Source: an uncultured Candidatus Melainabacteria bacterium (GTDB taxonomy: Bacteria > Cyanobacteriota > Vampirovibrionia > Gastranaerophilales > Gastranaerophilaceae). From it: a DNA stretch of 64,000 nucleotides. Where the stretch lies: assembly GCA_932182025.1 (NCBI GenBank), contig CAKNXK010000027.1, positions 124,001 to 188,000 of the forward strand, written 5' to 3'. The notes under the pieces are model-generated. The model did not search any database. It had not been told where the DNA came from and was given only the letters and a program-made list of their open reading frames with translations. The position numbers and the translations under genes are program-made. Below are positions 49,459-57,654 of the stretch, one piece after another. Positions within the stretch are counted from its first letter, which is position 1; the number at the start of each line of letters is the position of its first letter.

Positions 49459-50469
49459 ATGATAAATAACGCAATACCATTGAAAATTGCAGGCGTTGGA
49501 TACTGCGTGCCTGAAACAGTGGTTACAAATGATGATTTAACAAAATTATATGATACATCTGATGAATGGATTTATACCAGAACAGGGATTAAAGAAAGAA
49601 GACTTGTTTCCGGCAATGAAAGCGCTGTTGATTTAGGATATAAAGCTGCTGAAAAAGCTTTGGAAAAATCAGGCTTGAAGGTTGAAGATATTGACATGGT
49701 TGTTTGTGCATCTTCTGCACCGCCTGAACTTTATCCTGCAATTGCTTGCAGAATTCAGGCTCATTTGGGTATTCCTAATGATGTTCCTGCATTTGATATT
49801 ACGGCCGCATGTTCAGGTTTGATTTACGCAATGAGTATTGCAAGAGGTTTTATTGCATCCGGTATGTATAAATCAATTTTGCTTGTTGCAACTGATAATA
49901 ATTCAAGATTATTGAACTGGGAAGACCGCTCAGCGTCTATTCTTTTTGGTGACGGGGCGGGAGCTATGGTTGTTACAGCTTCTGATGACGGTGTTGATGA
50001 TATTATTTCGATTGATATCAGAGCGAATGGTTCAATTGGTGATTTGATTAAATTACCTCTTGCAGGCAAAAATTGTCCGCTTGTTGAACCAAATGACGAG
50101 CACCAACAATTTATCGAAATGAACGGTAAAGAGGTTTATAAATTTGTTGCAAGAGTTCTTCCTCATTATGTTGAAGAAATGATTGAAAAAGCTGGTATGA
50201 AAGCAGAAGAGATTGATTATTTGATTCCTCATCAGGCTAACTTAAGAATTATTCAAGCTGTTCAAGAGCGTTTGGGTTATAGTGATGAGAAAGTTGTTAC
50301 TAATATTAAGTATTATGGTAACACTTCTGCTGCTTCAATTCCTTTAGCTATGGCTGAAAGTGTTGAGCAAGGCAAGGTTAAACTTGGCTCTACTGCAATT
50401 CTTTGCGGGTTTGGTGCAGGTATGACCTGGGGCGGAGCAATTGTAAGATTAAGAGAAGGAATTTGTTAG
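49459..50469 (+). CDS. fabH: Beta-ketoacyl-ACP synthase III (FabH)
   Basis: 336 aa. Catalytic Cys in FDITAACSGLIYAMSIA, His in LIPHQANLRIIQAVQERLG and Asn in YYGNTSAASIPLAMAE, the C-H-N triad. GTGIKERR-like RTGIKERRLVS near residue 40. Starts fatty-acid synthesis from acetyl-CoA and malonyl-ACP. GGGAG precedes the start. Confidence 0.97.
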   Translation: MINNAIPLKIAGVGYCVPETVVTNDDLTKLYDTSDEWIYTRTGIKERRLVSGNESAVDLGYKAAEKALEKSGLKVEDIDMVVCASSAPPELYPAIACRIQAHLGIPNDVPAFDITAACSGLIYAMSIARGFIASGMYKSILLVATDNNSRLLNWEDRSASILFGDGAGAMVVTASDDGVDDIISIDIRANGSIGDLIKLPLAGKNCPLVEPNDEHQQFIEMNGKEVYKFVARVLPHYVEEMIEKAGMKAEEIDYLIPHQANLRIIQAVQERLGYSDEKVVTNIKYYGNTSAASIPLAMAESVEQGKVKLGSTAILCGFGAGMTWGGAIVRLREGIC

Positions 50470-50480
50470 GGGTAAATAAT

Positions 50481-51425
50481 ATGAAAAAAGTAGCATTTTT
50501 ATTTCCAGGACAGGGTTCACAAGCTGTTGGTATGGGAAAAGATTTGTATGAAAATTTTGAATCAGCAAAAATGGTTTTTGATACAGCTGATAAGACTTTG
50601 GGTAAAAGTGTAACAACAATTTGTTTTGAAGGGCCGGAGGATGCGCTTAAACAAACTGTTAACACACAGCCGTCAATTGTAACTATGTCAATTGCTGCTA
50701 TGGAAGCTTTAAAATCACAAGTTAAGATTGAAGCTGATTTTGTTGCAGGTCATTCACTTGGTGAATACTGTGCAATGTACGCAGCAGGTGTTATGTCTTT
50801 GGAAAACACTTTAAAAGCTATCCAAAAACGTGCAGATTTGATGGGCGCAACAAAAGGCGGCTCTATGGCTGCTGTTTTGAATGCAAGCGAAGAACAATTA
50901 AAAGCAGGTTTGGAAGAAGGTTCAAAGGTTGGTTACGTTGATGTTGCTAACTATAATTCCCCTGCTCAGGTTGTTATTACAGGTGCTGACGATGCTGTTA
51001 AAGCTGCAAGTGATTATTTGTTGGCAAACGGTGTAAGAAGAGTTGTTCCTCTTGCTGTTTCAGGCGCATTCCACTCTAAATTTATGGAAGAAGCAGGGAA
51101 TGAGTTTGCTTCGTTTATTTCTAATTTTGAATTAAATAACGCTTCTATTCCTGTTATTACAAATGTTGATGCCGAAGCAACAACTTCAAGCGAAGATTTT
51201 AGGGCAAAAATGCCTAAACAAATTTATTCATCAGTACACTGGACACAAACTATTGAAAAAATGGTTTCAGAAGGCGTGGATACATTTATTGAAATCGGGC
51301 CTGGAAAAGTGCTTGCTGGTTTGAATAAAAAGATTGCTCCTGAGGCAACAGTTTACAATGTATTTGACAAAGCATCATTAGATGCTACTATTGAAGCATT
51401 GAAAGAACAGTTTGCAGGGGTATAA
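50481..51425 (+). CDS. fabD: Malonyl-CoA:ACP transacylase
   Basis: 314 aa from ATG 50481 (AGGGG upstream); longer frame rejected. FLFPGQGSQAVGMGKDLYEN at the start, catalytic Ser in VAGHSLGEYCAMYAAGVMSL, and His in VSGAFHSKFM. Loads malonate on ACP. Eleven bases after fabH. Its TAA overlaps the ATG of a 50-aa gene. Confidence 0.97.
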   Translation: MKKVAFLFPGQGSQAVGMGKDLYENFESAKMVFDTADKTLGKSVTTICFEGPEDALKQTVNTQPSIVTMSIAAMEALKSQVKIEADFVAGHSLGEYCAMYAAGVMSLENTLKAIQKRADLMGATKGGSMAAVLNASEEQLKAGLEEGSKVGYVDVANYNSPAQVVITGADDAVKAASDYLLANGVRRVVPLAVSGAFHSKFMEEAGNEFASFISNFELNNASIPVITNVDAEATTSSEDFRAKMPKQIYSSVHWTQTIEKMVSEGVDTFIEIGPGKVLAGLNKKIAPEATVYNVFDKASLDATIEALKEQFAGV

Positions 51426-51577
51426 TGAAAATTCAACGCGATTTAACCATAGCAGGATTTGCCAAATACTACTTAGGCAAGTTGGAAAAAGATGTTCAGA
51501 AGTTAAGTCGTGAAGTGGAGCAGTTGAAACAAGATAGGTTGAGATATTCTCGACATAATAAAATAAGGAGAAAGTAA
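51425..51577 (+). CDS. 50-aa basic coiled-coil micro-gene between fabD and fabG
   Basis: An uninterrupted 50-codon frame. Its ATG overlaps the fabD stop (TAATG) and its stop immediately precedes the fabG ATG, so it fills the whole gap. It begins MKIQRDLTIAGFAKYYLGKL, then a charged coil (EKDVQKLSREVEQLKQDRLR) and a basic end. GGGG before the start and the fabG AAGGAG inside its last codons show tight translational packing. No known domain. A small ACP- or enzyme-binding protein is possible. Confidence 0.6.
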   Translation: MKIQRDLTIAGFAKYYLGKLEKDVQKLSREVEQLKQDRLRYSRHNKIRRK

Positions 51578-52309
51578 ATGACAGAAAGAAAAATTGCTTT
51601 AATTACAGGCGGCTCACGTGGTATTGGTTTAGCTTGTGCATTGGAACTTGCTAAAGCAGGCTGCGATATTATTATCAACGATATTTGCGATGCTGAAAAA
51701 GCACAACCTGCAATTGACGAAATCAAAGCTTGCGGTGTAAACGCATACTTCTACAGCTTTGACGTATCAAACTTTGATGCAGTTAAAGAAAATGTTGATA
51801 AGATGATTGCTGAACACGGCAAAATTGATATCTTGTTAAATAACGCAGGTATCACAAGAGACGGTTTATTCTTAAGAATGGATATGAACCAATGGGAAAG
51901 CGTTATCAAAGTTAACCTATCATCAGCTTTCTGTGTAACAAATGCGGTTATCAAATACATGTCAAAAGCTCGTCAAGGTTCAATTATCAATATGTCAAGT
52001 ATTGTTGGTCGTCACGGTAACGCTGGTCAAGCTAACTACTCAGCATCTAAAGCTGGTTTAATTGGTTTTACTCAAACTCTTGCAAAAGAATTTGGTTCAA
52101 GAAATATCAGAGTTAACGCTGTATGTCCTGGTTTCATCCAAACAGCTATGACAGCAGAACTTCCAAACATTGATGAATACTTAAAAGCTATTCCAATGAA
52201 GAGACTTGGAACTCCAGAAGATATCGCTAAAGTTGTTAAATTCTTAGCTCTTGATACTGAATATGTAACAGGTCAAGCTATCGAAGTAGCTGGCGGTTTG
52301 ATGATATAG
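51578..52309 (+). CDS. fabG: 3-oxoacyl-ACP reductase FabG
   Basis: 243 aa SDR. GGSRGIGLACALELAKAG binds NADPH; LLNNAGITRDG; catalytic Ser in NMSSIVGRHGN and YxxxK in YSASKAGLIGFTQTLAKEFG. Terminal GGLMI is usual for FabG. Codon use here is richer in strongly expressed-type codons. Terminator 21 bp after the stop. Confidence 0.97.
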   Translation: MTERKIALITGGSRGIGLACALELAKAGCDIIINDICDAEKAQPAIDEIKACGVNAYFYSFDVSNFDAVKENVDKMIAEHGKIDILLNNAGITRDGLFLRMDMNQWESVIKVNLSSAFCVTNAVIKYMSKARQGSIINMSSIVGRHGNAGQANYSASKAGLIGFTQTLAKEFGSRNIRVNAVCPGFIQTAMTAELPNIDEYLKAIPMKRLGTPEDIAKVVKFLALDTEYVTGQAIEVAGGLMI

Positions 52310-52330
52310 TCAAAAAGATTAGTGATAAAA

Positions 52331-52360
52331 AAGATGTGTCTTTAGGGCACATCTTTTTTT
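52331..52360 (+). terminator. Terminator after fabG
   Basis: AAGATGTG and CACATCTT, perfect 8-bp stem with a run of Ts. Confidence 0.9.
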
Positions 52361-52387
52361 GCGAAATGTAACAACTTCGTAAATTAA

Positions 52388-52415
52388 TTGCCAAATTATC
52401 TTGAAGTAGTATAAT
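52388..52415 (+). promoter_or_regulatory. Promoter of acpP
   Basis: TTGCCA (52388-52393), 16-bp spacer, TATAAT (52410-52415). acpP thus has its own promoter after the fabG terminator. Confidence 0.65.
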
Positions 52416-52458
52416 TTAGTAGAATAGTGTATTACACAATAAATAAGAGGAAAAAAAC

Positions 52459-52689
52459 ATGAGTACATTAGAAAAAGTTAAAAAAGTTGTTGTAGACCAA
52501 TTAAGCTGCGATGAAGCTTTGGTAACTCCAGAAGCTAGCTTTACAGCTGATTTGGGTGCTGACTCTTTGGATACAGTTGAATTAGTTATGGCTTTTGAAG
52601 AAGAATTCGGTTGCGAAATTCCTGATGAAGAAGCTGAAAAAATCCAAACAGTTCAAGATGCAGTTAACTACATCGAAGCACACTCATAA
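52459..52689 (+). CDS. acpP: Acyl carrier protein
   Basis: 76 aa, highly acidic. The phosphopantetheine serine lies in GADSLDTVELVMAFEEEFG. It carries growing acyl chains between FabD, FabG, FabH, FabF and PlsX, encoded around it. AGAGGA precedes the start. Confidence 0.97.
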   Translation: MSTLEKVKKVVVDQLSCDEALVTPEASFTADLGADSLDTVELVMAFEEEFGCEIPDEEAEKIQTVQDAVNYIEAHS

Positions 52690-52710
52690 TAAGTTTGACT
52701 GAATTTATAT

Positions 52711-52745
52711 AAGAGGGTGGAAATATTGTATTTTTTCACCCTCTT
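52711..52745 (+). terminator. Terminator after acpP
   Basis: AAGAGGGTG and CACCCTCTT form a 9-bp perfect stem with a 17-nt loop; the tail ATTTATT is only partly T-rich. Confidence 0.7.
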
Positions 52746-52794
52746 ATTTATTAGTTGTAATACCACATTATTAGTTTATTAAGGGAATATGAAA

Positions 52795-54048
52795 ATGACA
52801 AAAAGAAGAGTTGTTATAACAGGTATGGGAGCTATTACTCCATGCGGAATTGGAGTTGATAAGTTTTGGAACTCCTTGCTTGACGGCAAAAGTGGCGTAT
52901 CAAATATTGAAGCTATTGATACAGAAGGACATACTGTAAAAATTGCAGCTGAAATAAAAGATAAAGATTTTAATCCTGAAGATTACATGGATTCAAAAGA
53001 TTCAAAAAGAATGGATAGATTTACTCAGTTTGCAATGGTAGCAGCTGATGAAGCTATTGCTGATTCAGGCATTGATGAAGCTAATATTGACCCATATAGA
53101 ATTGGTGTTATGGTAAGTTCTGCAGCTGGCGGCTTTAAAACATTTGAAAAGAGCCATAAAGCTATGATGGAAAAAGGTCCTACAAAGGCATCTCCTTTTA
53201 CAGTTCCAATGCTTATTGTTGATATGCCTTCTGGTCGTGTTTCTATGAAACACGGTTACAAAGGTGTTAACAAAGCTGTGGTTTCTGCTTGTGCAACAGG
53301 CTCACACTCAATTGGTGATGCATTCAGAACAATCCAATACGGTGATGCTGATGTAATGGTAGCAGGTGGTTGTGAAGCTACAATCACAACATTAGGTATC
53401 GGTGCTTTCACGGCTGCAAGAACTCTTTCTAAGAGAAACGATGCTCCTGAAAAAGCTTCAAGACCATACGATGTTGACAGAGATGGTTTCGTAATGGGTG
53501 AAGGTGCAGGTGTTGTTGTTCTTGAAGAATACGAACATGCAAAAGCTCGTGGCGCTAAGATTTATGCTGAAATCGTTGGTTACGGTCAAACAGCTGATGC
53601 TCATGATATGGTTGCTCCGGATCCGGAAGGACGCGGTGCTATCAAATCTATGGAATTAGCTCTTGCAGATGCAGGTCTTAAACCTGAAGATATTGATTAT
53701 ATCAATCCGCACGGTACAAGTACAGGTTTAGGTGATGTTGCTGAATCTCAAGCGATTGCAAAAATCTTTGGTGACAAAGAAGTAAATAAAAACCTTGTTG
53801 TGTCTTCAACAAAATCAATGCACGGTCACATGCTTGGTGCAACAGGTGCTGTTGAAGGTATTGTTTGCGTTAAAGCGATTACTGATTCTAAAGTTCCTCC
53901 TACTATTAATCTTGATAATCAGGACGAACATGTTGCTAATTTGGATTATGTTCCACACAAAGCAAGAGATAAGAAAGTTCGCGCAGCGCTTTCAAACTCA
54001 TTCGGGTTTGGCGGTCACAACGCAACTTTAGTATTCAAAGAAGTATAA
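52795..54048 (+). CDS. fabF: Beta-ketoacyl-ACP synthase II (FabF)
   Basis: 417 aa from ATG 52795, placed 9 nt after AAGGGA; an in-frame ATG at 52789 is too close. VVITGMGAITPCGIGVDKFW, catalytic Cys in VSACATGSHSIGDAF, His in NPHGTSTGLGD and STKSMHGHMLGATGAVEGI. Elongates acyl-ACP. Last gene of the fab cluster. Confidence 0.97.
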   Translation: MTKRRVVITGMGAITPCGIGVDKFWNSLLDGKSGVSNIEAIDTEGHTVKIAAEIKDKDFNPEDYMDSKDSKRMDRFTQFAMVAADEAIADSGIDEANIDPYRIGVMVSSAAGGFKTFEKSHKAMMEKGPTKASPFTVPMLIVDMPSGRVSMKHGYKGVNKAVVSACATGSHSIGDAFRTIQYGDADVMVAGGCEATITTLGIGAFTAARTLSKRNDAPEKASRPYDVDRDGFVMGEGAGVVVLEEYEHAKARGAKIYAEIVGYGQTADAHDMVAPDPEGRGAIKSMELALADAGLKPEDIDYINPHGTSTGLGDVAESQAIAKIFGDKEVNKNLVVSSTKSMHGHMLGATGAVEGIVCVKAITDSKVPPTINLDNQDEHVANLDYVPHKARDKKVRAALSNSFGFGGHNATLVFKEV

Positions 54049-54050
54049 AT

Positions 54051-54078
54051 AAAGGCGGGATATTTATCCCGCCTTTTT
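54051..54078. terminator. Bidirectional terminator between fabF and thrS
   Basis: AAAGGCGGGAT and ATCCCGCCTTT, 11-bp perfect stem with A- and T-runs on both sides. Confidence 0.92.
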
Positions 54079-54080
54079 TC

Positions 54081-55853
54081 TTATACTTTGTCTTTAATCT
54101 CTTTCAAGATATTTTCAACAAATTCGTCAACGTTGACTGTGCCGACTTGACCAACGCCGCGTTTTCTTACTGCAACTGAATTTGCTTCGATTTCTTTATC
54201 ACCGATTACGCATACATAAGGGATTTTCTTGTCTTGAAGACTTTCTCTGATTTTATAGTTCATAGATTCAGAACGGTCATCAAGTTTTACTCTTATGCCA
54301 GCTGCACGCATTTTTTTGTATACAGCTTCTGCAAAATCAATGTGTTTTTCGTTGCTGATAGGAACGATAGCCACCTGAGTCGGAGCAAGCCATGTTGGGA
54401 ATGCGCCTGCATAGTGTTCAATTAAGATACCATGGAAACGTTCCATAGAACCGAAGATAACTCTGTGAAGCATAATCGGTGTTTTCATTGAACCGTCTTT
54501 GTCTTGGTATTTGATATCAAATCTTGCAGGAAGGTTGAAGTCAAGCTGGATTGTAGCACATTGCCATGTTCTGCCTAACGCGTCTTTAACCTTGAAGTCG
54601 ATTTTTGGACCGTAGAATGCGCCGTCACCTTCGTTAATGTCATATTTCATTCCGCGTCTGTCCATAGCTTCTTTCAAGCCTGCTTCTGCTTTATTCCAGT
54701 TATCAAGTTCACCAACATAGCTTTCAGGACGGGTAGAAAGTTCTACTTCGAAATCCATCTTGAAGATTGCCATAGTATCAGCTACAAAATCGATGATTTC
54801 ATTGATTTCATCAACTAATTGTTCAGGTGTACAGAAGATGTGAGCATCGTCTTGAGTGAAACCTTGTACACGGGTTAAACCTGAAAGAGCACCAGATTTT
54901 TCTTTTCTGTAAACAGTACCTAATTCTGCCATTCTCAATGGTAATGAACGATATGAGTATCTGTTTGCTTGATAAATCATAATATGGAATGGACAGTTCA
55001 TAGGTTTTACTACGAATTGTTCGTCACTGTCTTCATCTTTTTGAACAAAAAACATGTTTTCTTTGTAGTGATCCATGTGACCAGAGATTTCCCATAATTT
55101 AGATTTAGCGATTTGTGGAGTGTGAACGGTTACATAACCGCGTTTTCTGTGCTCAGATCTCCAGTAGTTTTCGATTTCTTCTCTTACGATTGCAAGATTT
55201 GGATGCCATAAAACAAGACCTCCGCCTACTTCTTCACGAGTTGAGAATAAATCAAGAGCTGTACCTAATTTTCTGTGGTCGCGTTTTTCAGCTTCTTCAA
55301 GGAATGTTAAATAAGCTTGCAAATCTTCTTTATTCCAATATGCTGTTGCATAAATTCTTTGAAGCATTTTGTTGTTTTCGTTCCCGCGCCAGTAAGCACC
55401 TGCAACTTTAAGAAGCTTAATTGCGTTTCCTTTAATATATGATGTGTTAGGAATGTGAGGTCCTGCACACAAATCGTTGAATAAAACATTTCCGTCTTTG
55501 TCTTTAGTTAAATACAAAGTCGGATTATCGTTTTTGTGTTCTTCTAATAATTCTGCTTTGTAAATTTCGCCTTCTGCTTTAAATTCAGCGATTTTTGCGT
55601 CAACATCTTCAACTTGATACTTTTCAAAAGTAAGATTTTGTTTAATGATGTTTTTCATTTCTTCTTCGATTTTTACTAAGTCTTCTTGTGTGAAAGCATG
55701 ACCGTCAGTAAGGTCAAAATCGTAGTAAAAACCGTCAGCTGTAGCCGGTCCGATAGCTAACTTTGCTTGTGGGAATAGCTTTTGCACTGCTTGTGCCATG
55801 ATGTGTGAGCATGAGTGTCTAAGGACGCTCAAAGTTTCATTGTTTTTTTCCAT
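54081..55853 (-). CDS. thrS: Threonyl-tRNA synthetase lacking the TGS domain
   Basis: 590 aa from ATG 55853. It starts straight at the editing domain (RHSCSHIMAQAVQKLFPQAK), without the about 60-residue N-terminal TGS domain of E. coli ThrS. Class II motifs follow: MNCPFHIMIYQ, RVQGFTQDDAHIFC and MLHRVIFGSMERFHGILIEH; anticodon domain at the end. The frame stays open 17 codons upstream but without a ribosome site. Charges tRNA-Thr. The leader can form competing hairpins. Confidence 0.95.
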   Translation of the reverse strand: MEKNNETLSVLRHSCSHIMAQAVQKLFPQAKLAIGPATADGFYYDFDLTDGHAFTQEDLVKIEEEMKNIIKQNLTFEKYQVEDVDAKIAEFKAEGEIYKAELLEEHKNDNPTLYLTKDKDGNVLFNDLCAGPHIPNTSYIKGNAIKLLKVAGAYWRGNENNKMLQRIYATAYWNKEDLQAYLTFLEEAEKRDHRKLGTALDLFSTREEVGGGLVLWHPNLAIVREEIENYWRSEHRKRGYVTVHTPQIAKSKLWEISGHMDHYKENMFFVQKDEDSDEQFVVKPMNCPFHIMIYQANRYSYRSLPLRMAELGTVYRKEKSGALSGLTRVQGFTQDDAHIFCTPEQLVDEINEIIDFVADTMAIFKMDFEVELSTRPESYVGELDNWNKAEAGLKEAMDRRGMKYDINEGDGAFYGPKIDFKVKDALGRTWQCATIQLDFNLPARFDIKYQDKDGSMKTPIMLHRVIFGSMERFHGILIEHYAGAFPTWLAPTQVAIVPISNEKHIDFAEAVYKKMRAAGIRVKLDDRSESMNYKIRESLQDKKIPYVCVIGDKEIEANSVAVRKRGVGQVGTVNVDEFVENILKEIKDKV

Positions 55854-55876
55854 TTTTTTTCTTTCTATCCTTTCGG

Positions 55877-55931
55877 GGGTAAATATTTTAGCACACAGTA
55901 ACATCCGTTAGCCTATTTACCCGCCATGGGT
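55877..55931 (-). promoter_or_regulatory. thrS leader with two competing hairpins
   Basis: On the minus strand GGGTAAAT (55915-55922) and ATTTACCC (55877-55884) form an 8-bp perfect stem ending just before the GAAAGG ribosome site. An upstream hairpin ACCC-ATGGC-GGGT (55919-55931) uses the same GGGT, so the two exclude each other. A regulatory leader is plausible; no T-box signature is seen. Confidence 0.4.
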
Positions 55932-55994
55932 GGATCCCCTATAACTATTACAATTATTAGTTTAGCATAAAAAACTTTGTGGTATTATATTGGT

Positions 55995-56300
55995 ATGAGA
56001 AGAGTTTTATTAATTTTAATGTTATTTTTAACAACACTAACTGCAAATGCTACTGATTGCAGCAGATATTTATGTAATGTTTATTCAGAAGAATGCAATT
56101 CGAAAGTAAAAGTTGTTTCTAAAAAAGAGTTTATTGACAAATATGAGCAAGAAATAAACGGTGAACAGATTTCTGCAATTGCTTACGGAACAGGCTATAT
56201 TAAATATCCTAAATGTAAGAAACAAAACATTTTATATATTTGTCTTTTAAGAGACGATTGCTCAATCATCTGGGGTGAAGTTATTCCACAAGAAAACTAA
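55995..56300 (+). CDS. Secreted hypothetical 101-aa cysteine-rich protein
   Basis: Start at 55995. Signal peptide MRRVLLILMLFLTTLTANA. Mature part holds seven cysteines: CSRYLCNVYSEECNSK, KYPKCKKQNILYICLLRDDC. Disulfide-bonded small secreted protein likely. No Shine-Dalgarno; extended -10 TGG-TATTAT ends 6 nt before ATG. Divergent from thrS. No known family. Confidence 0.65.
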   Translation: MRRVLLILMLFLTTLTANATDCSRYLCNVYSEECNSKVKVVSKKEFIDKYEQEINGEQISAIAYGTGYIKYPKCKKQNILYICLLRDDCSIIWGEVIPQEN

Positions 56301-56319
56301 AAATAAAAAAAAGAAAAAA

Positions 56320-56403
56320 TGCCGATGGCCGGGGTCGAACCGGCACGTAGTTGCCTACACCAGATTTTGAGTCTGGCACGTCTACCAATTCCATCACATC
56401 GGC
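56320..56403 (-). tRNA. tRNA-Leu (anticodon CAA)
   Basis: 84 nt on the minus strand. Acceptor GCCGATG/CATCGGC with discriminator A; D arm region TGGTAGACG; anticodon loop CTCAAAA gives CAA; a class II variable arm (TGTAGGCAACTAC-type); T arm GCCGGTTCGACCCCGGC. CCA is not encoded, so the Cca enzyme must add it. Reads UUG. Confidence 0.93.
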
Positions 56404-56540
56404 ATATTTAATTATCAATATAACCATTAAATCAGAAAAATAATTAAATTTCAATTATTATTTTTACTTTTTTTAAAATAGCCTTATAGATATTATCAAG
56501 ACGGATTTTTATAAATAAAAGAAAGTTGAATAATATCGTT

Positions 56541-57320
56541 ATGAAAAAAGTTTTGATTTTAATTGTTTTAATATTGTGTTCCTTGAATGCTGATGCAGCG
56601 TCTACTTTTGAAGGCGGAGTCAGCGCTCAAGGACTTGGTAACTCAAGCAGAATTATTGATAAGAATACAGGTGCAGGCGTTGGCGGTGCACAAATTACGC
56701 TGCCAAAAGAAAGATACTCGACCAAAACTGATGCAGACGGATTCTTTGAGCTTGATACCTATATAGACGGTACAAGTATAATGTCTGTTCAAAAAGAGAA
56801 TTATAAACCATATTCAATGACTATTTCAGAAAAAACTCTTTCTGCACCAATTGTTGTAGGTATTGAAAAATCAAGTTCCGACGGTATGGTTGTAGACTCT
56901 AATATGTATCATTTGGGGGATAATAATTATTCTGACCTGTCGGCTAATGCAGGTGAGTTTAGAATGGAAACAATCGGACCTTTTTATACAAAAAGGTTTA
57001 CTTTAAAAAACTTGAAACTAAATAAACCCGTTTTCCTTGTAATTGGCTCTATTATTGGTATAGATACAGAAATGTCTCGTCAAATGGGACAAAACAAGAT
57101 TTCTAACGCATTTGCTTCTGCTCCCGAAGTTTATTTTAATGGGAATAAAATCTCTGAAATCCAGATAAACGGTGATGGACAGCGTATTCGTGTACCATCA
57201 GGATTGATTAGGAAAAATCAGGTAAATGAACTCACTATAAGAACCGGAAGAAACCTTATGCAAACTGCTTATATTGATTATGATGATATAGAATTCATGA
57301 ACCTATTCTTCGAAAACTAG
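56541..57320 (+). CDS. Secreted protein with carboxypeptidase-regulatory-like Ig fold
   Basis: 259 aa from ATG 56541. Signal peptide MKKVLILIVLILCSLNADAA. Residues about 35-110 (DKNTGAGVGGAQITLPKERY STKTDADGFFELD) match the CarboxypepD_reg/SpaA beta-sandwich, where G-x-F follows a DADG turn. The second half is beta-rich with no family I know. Expected in periplasm or on the surface. Start has no clear Shine-Dalgarno. Followed by locus 3. Confidence 0.7.
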   Translation: MKKVLILIVLILCSLNADAASTFEGGVSAQGLGNSSRIIDKNTGAGVGGAQITLPKERYSTKTDADGFFELDTYIDGTSIMSVQKENYKPYSMTISEKTLSAPIVVGIEKSSSDGMVVDSNMYHLGDNNYSDLSANAGEFRMETIGPFYTKRFTLKNLKLNKPVFLVIGSIIGIDTEMSRQMGQNKISNAFASAPEVYFNGNKISEIQINGDGQRIRVPSGLIRKNQVNELTIRTGRNLMQTAYIDYDDIEFMNLFFEN

Positions 57321-57351
57321 GTGCTACGCACGTAGATAAGGGGCAATGTTA

Positions 57352-57380
57352 TAGACAATTTGGGATATTTATGCTAAAAT
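57352..57380 (+). promoter_or_regulatory. Promoter of the locus 3 peptide RNA
   Basis: TAGACA (57352-57357), 17-bp spacer, TAAAAT (57375-57380). Predicted start near 57387, exactly at ACAGGGT, whose complement ACCCTGT lies at 57607-57613. Confidence 0.55.
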
Positions 57381-57386
57381 AAACAA

Positions 57387-57613
57387 ACAGGGTAAAGAAT
57401 AGCTCTTTCGAAAAAGGAACCATCTCACAATTAACGTAGTAGACTTTCGGGTTGGTTCCCGACTAGAAAGAGGTCAGTATGAACGACATCAATTTGACTT
57501 TATTTTTAATCTTTTTGATTTTGAACATATTAGAAACGGTTCTTATCCTGATGAATAAGAACCGCTAGACTTTCTACAGAGCTATTGGCTGGTCTAGCAA
57601 ACCGCCACCCTGT
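57387..57613 (+). ncRNA. Structured peptide mRNA of locus 3 with paired ends
   Basis: ACAGGGT (57387-57393) and AATAGCTCT (57398-57406) at the 5' end are complementary, in nested order, to ACCCTGT (57607-57613) and AGAGCTATT (57578-57586) at the 3' end. CTCTTTC (57403-57409), which overlaps the 5' pairing arm, can instead pair with GAAAGAG (57466-57472), the ribosome site of the peptide. The RNA can thus switch between closed and masked forms, as in hok-type type I toxin mRNAs. Confidence 0.55.
57479..57568 (+). CDS. 29-aa hydrophobic peptide, type I toxin-like (locus 3)
   Basis: 29 codons: MNDINLTLFLIFLILN, then ILETVLILMNKNR. One membrane segment with a basic C-terminus. GAAAGAGG lies 6 nt before ATG. 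The end of the ORF folds into a perfect 10-bp hairpin (57537-57546 with 57555-57564). Opposite in orientation to the XRE gene at 57655. Same architecture as loci 1 and 2; sequence not recognised. Confidence 0.6.
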   Translation: MNDINLTLFLIFLILNILETVLILMNKNR

Positions 57614-57617
57614 ACTT

Positions 57618-57648
57618 ATATTATTTACGATTTAGGAAGTTTTGTCAA
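57618..57648 (-). promoter_or_regulatory. Predicted promoter antisense to the locus 3 peptide
   Basis: Minus strand TTGACA (57643-57648, perfect -35), 19-bp spacer, TAATAT (57618-57623). Transcription would start near the ACCCTGT end and run antisense through the peptide ORF. Lies just after the XRE stop. Confidence 0.5.
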
Positions 57649-57654
57649 GATATG

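Noticed and set aside
55854..55976. T-box leader for thrS
   Set aside because: No antiterminator/terminator pair and no T-box sequence; only two short competing hairpins.
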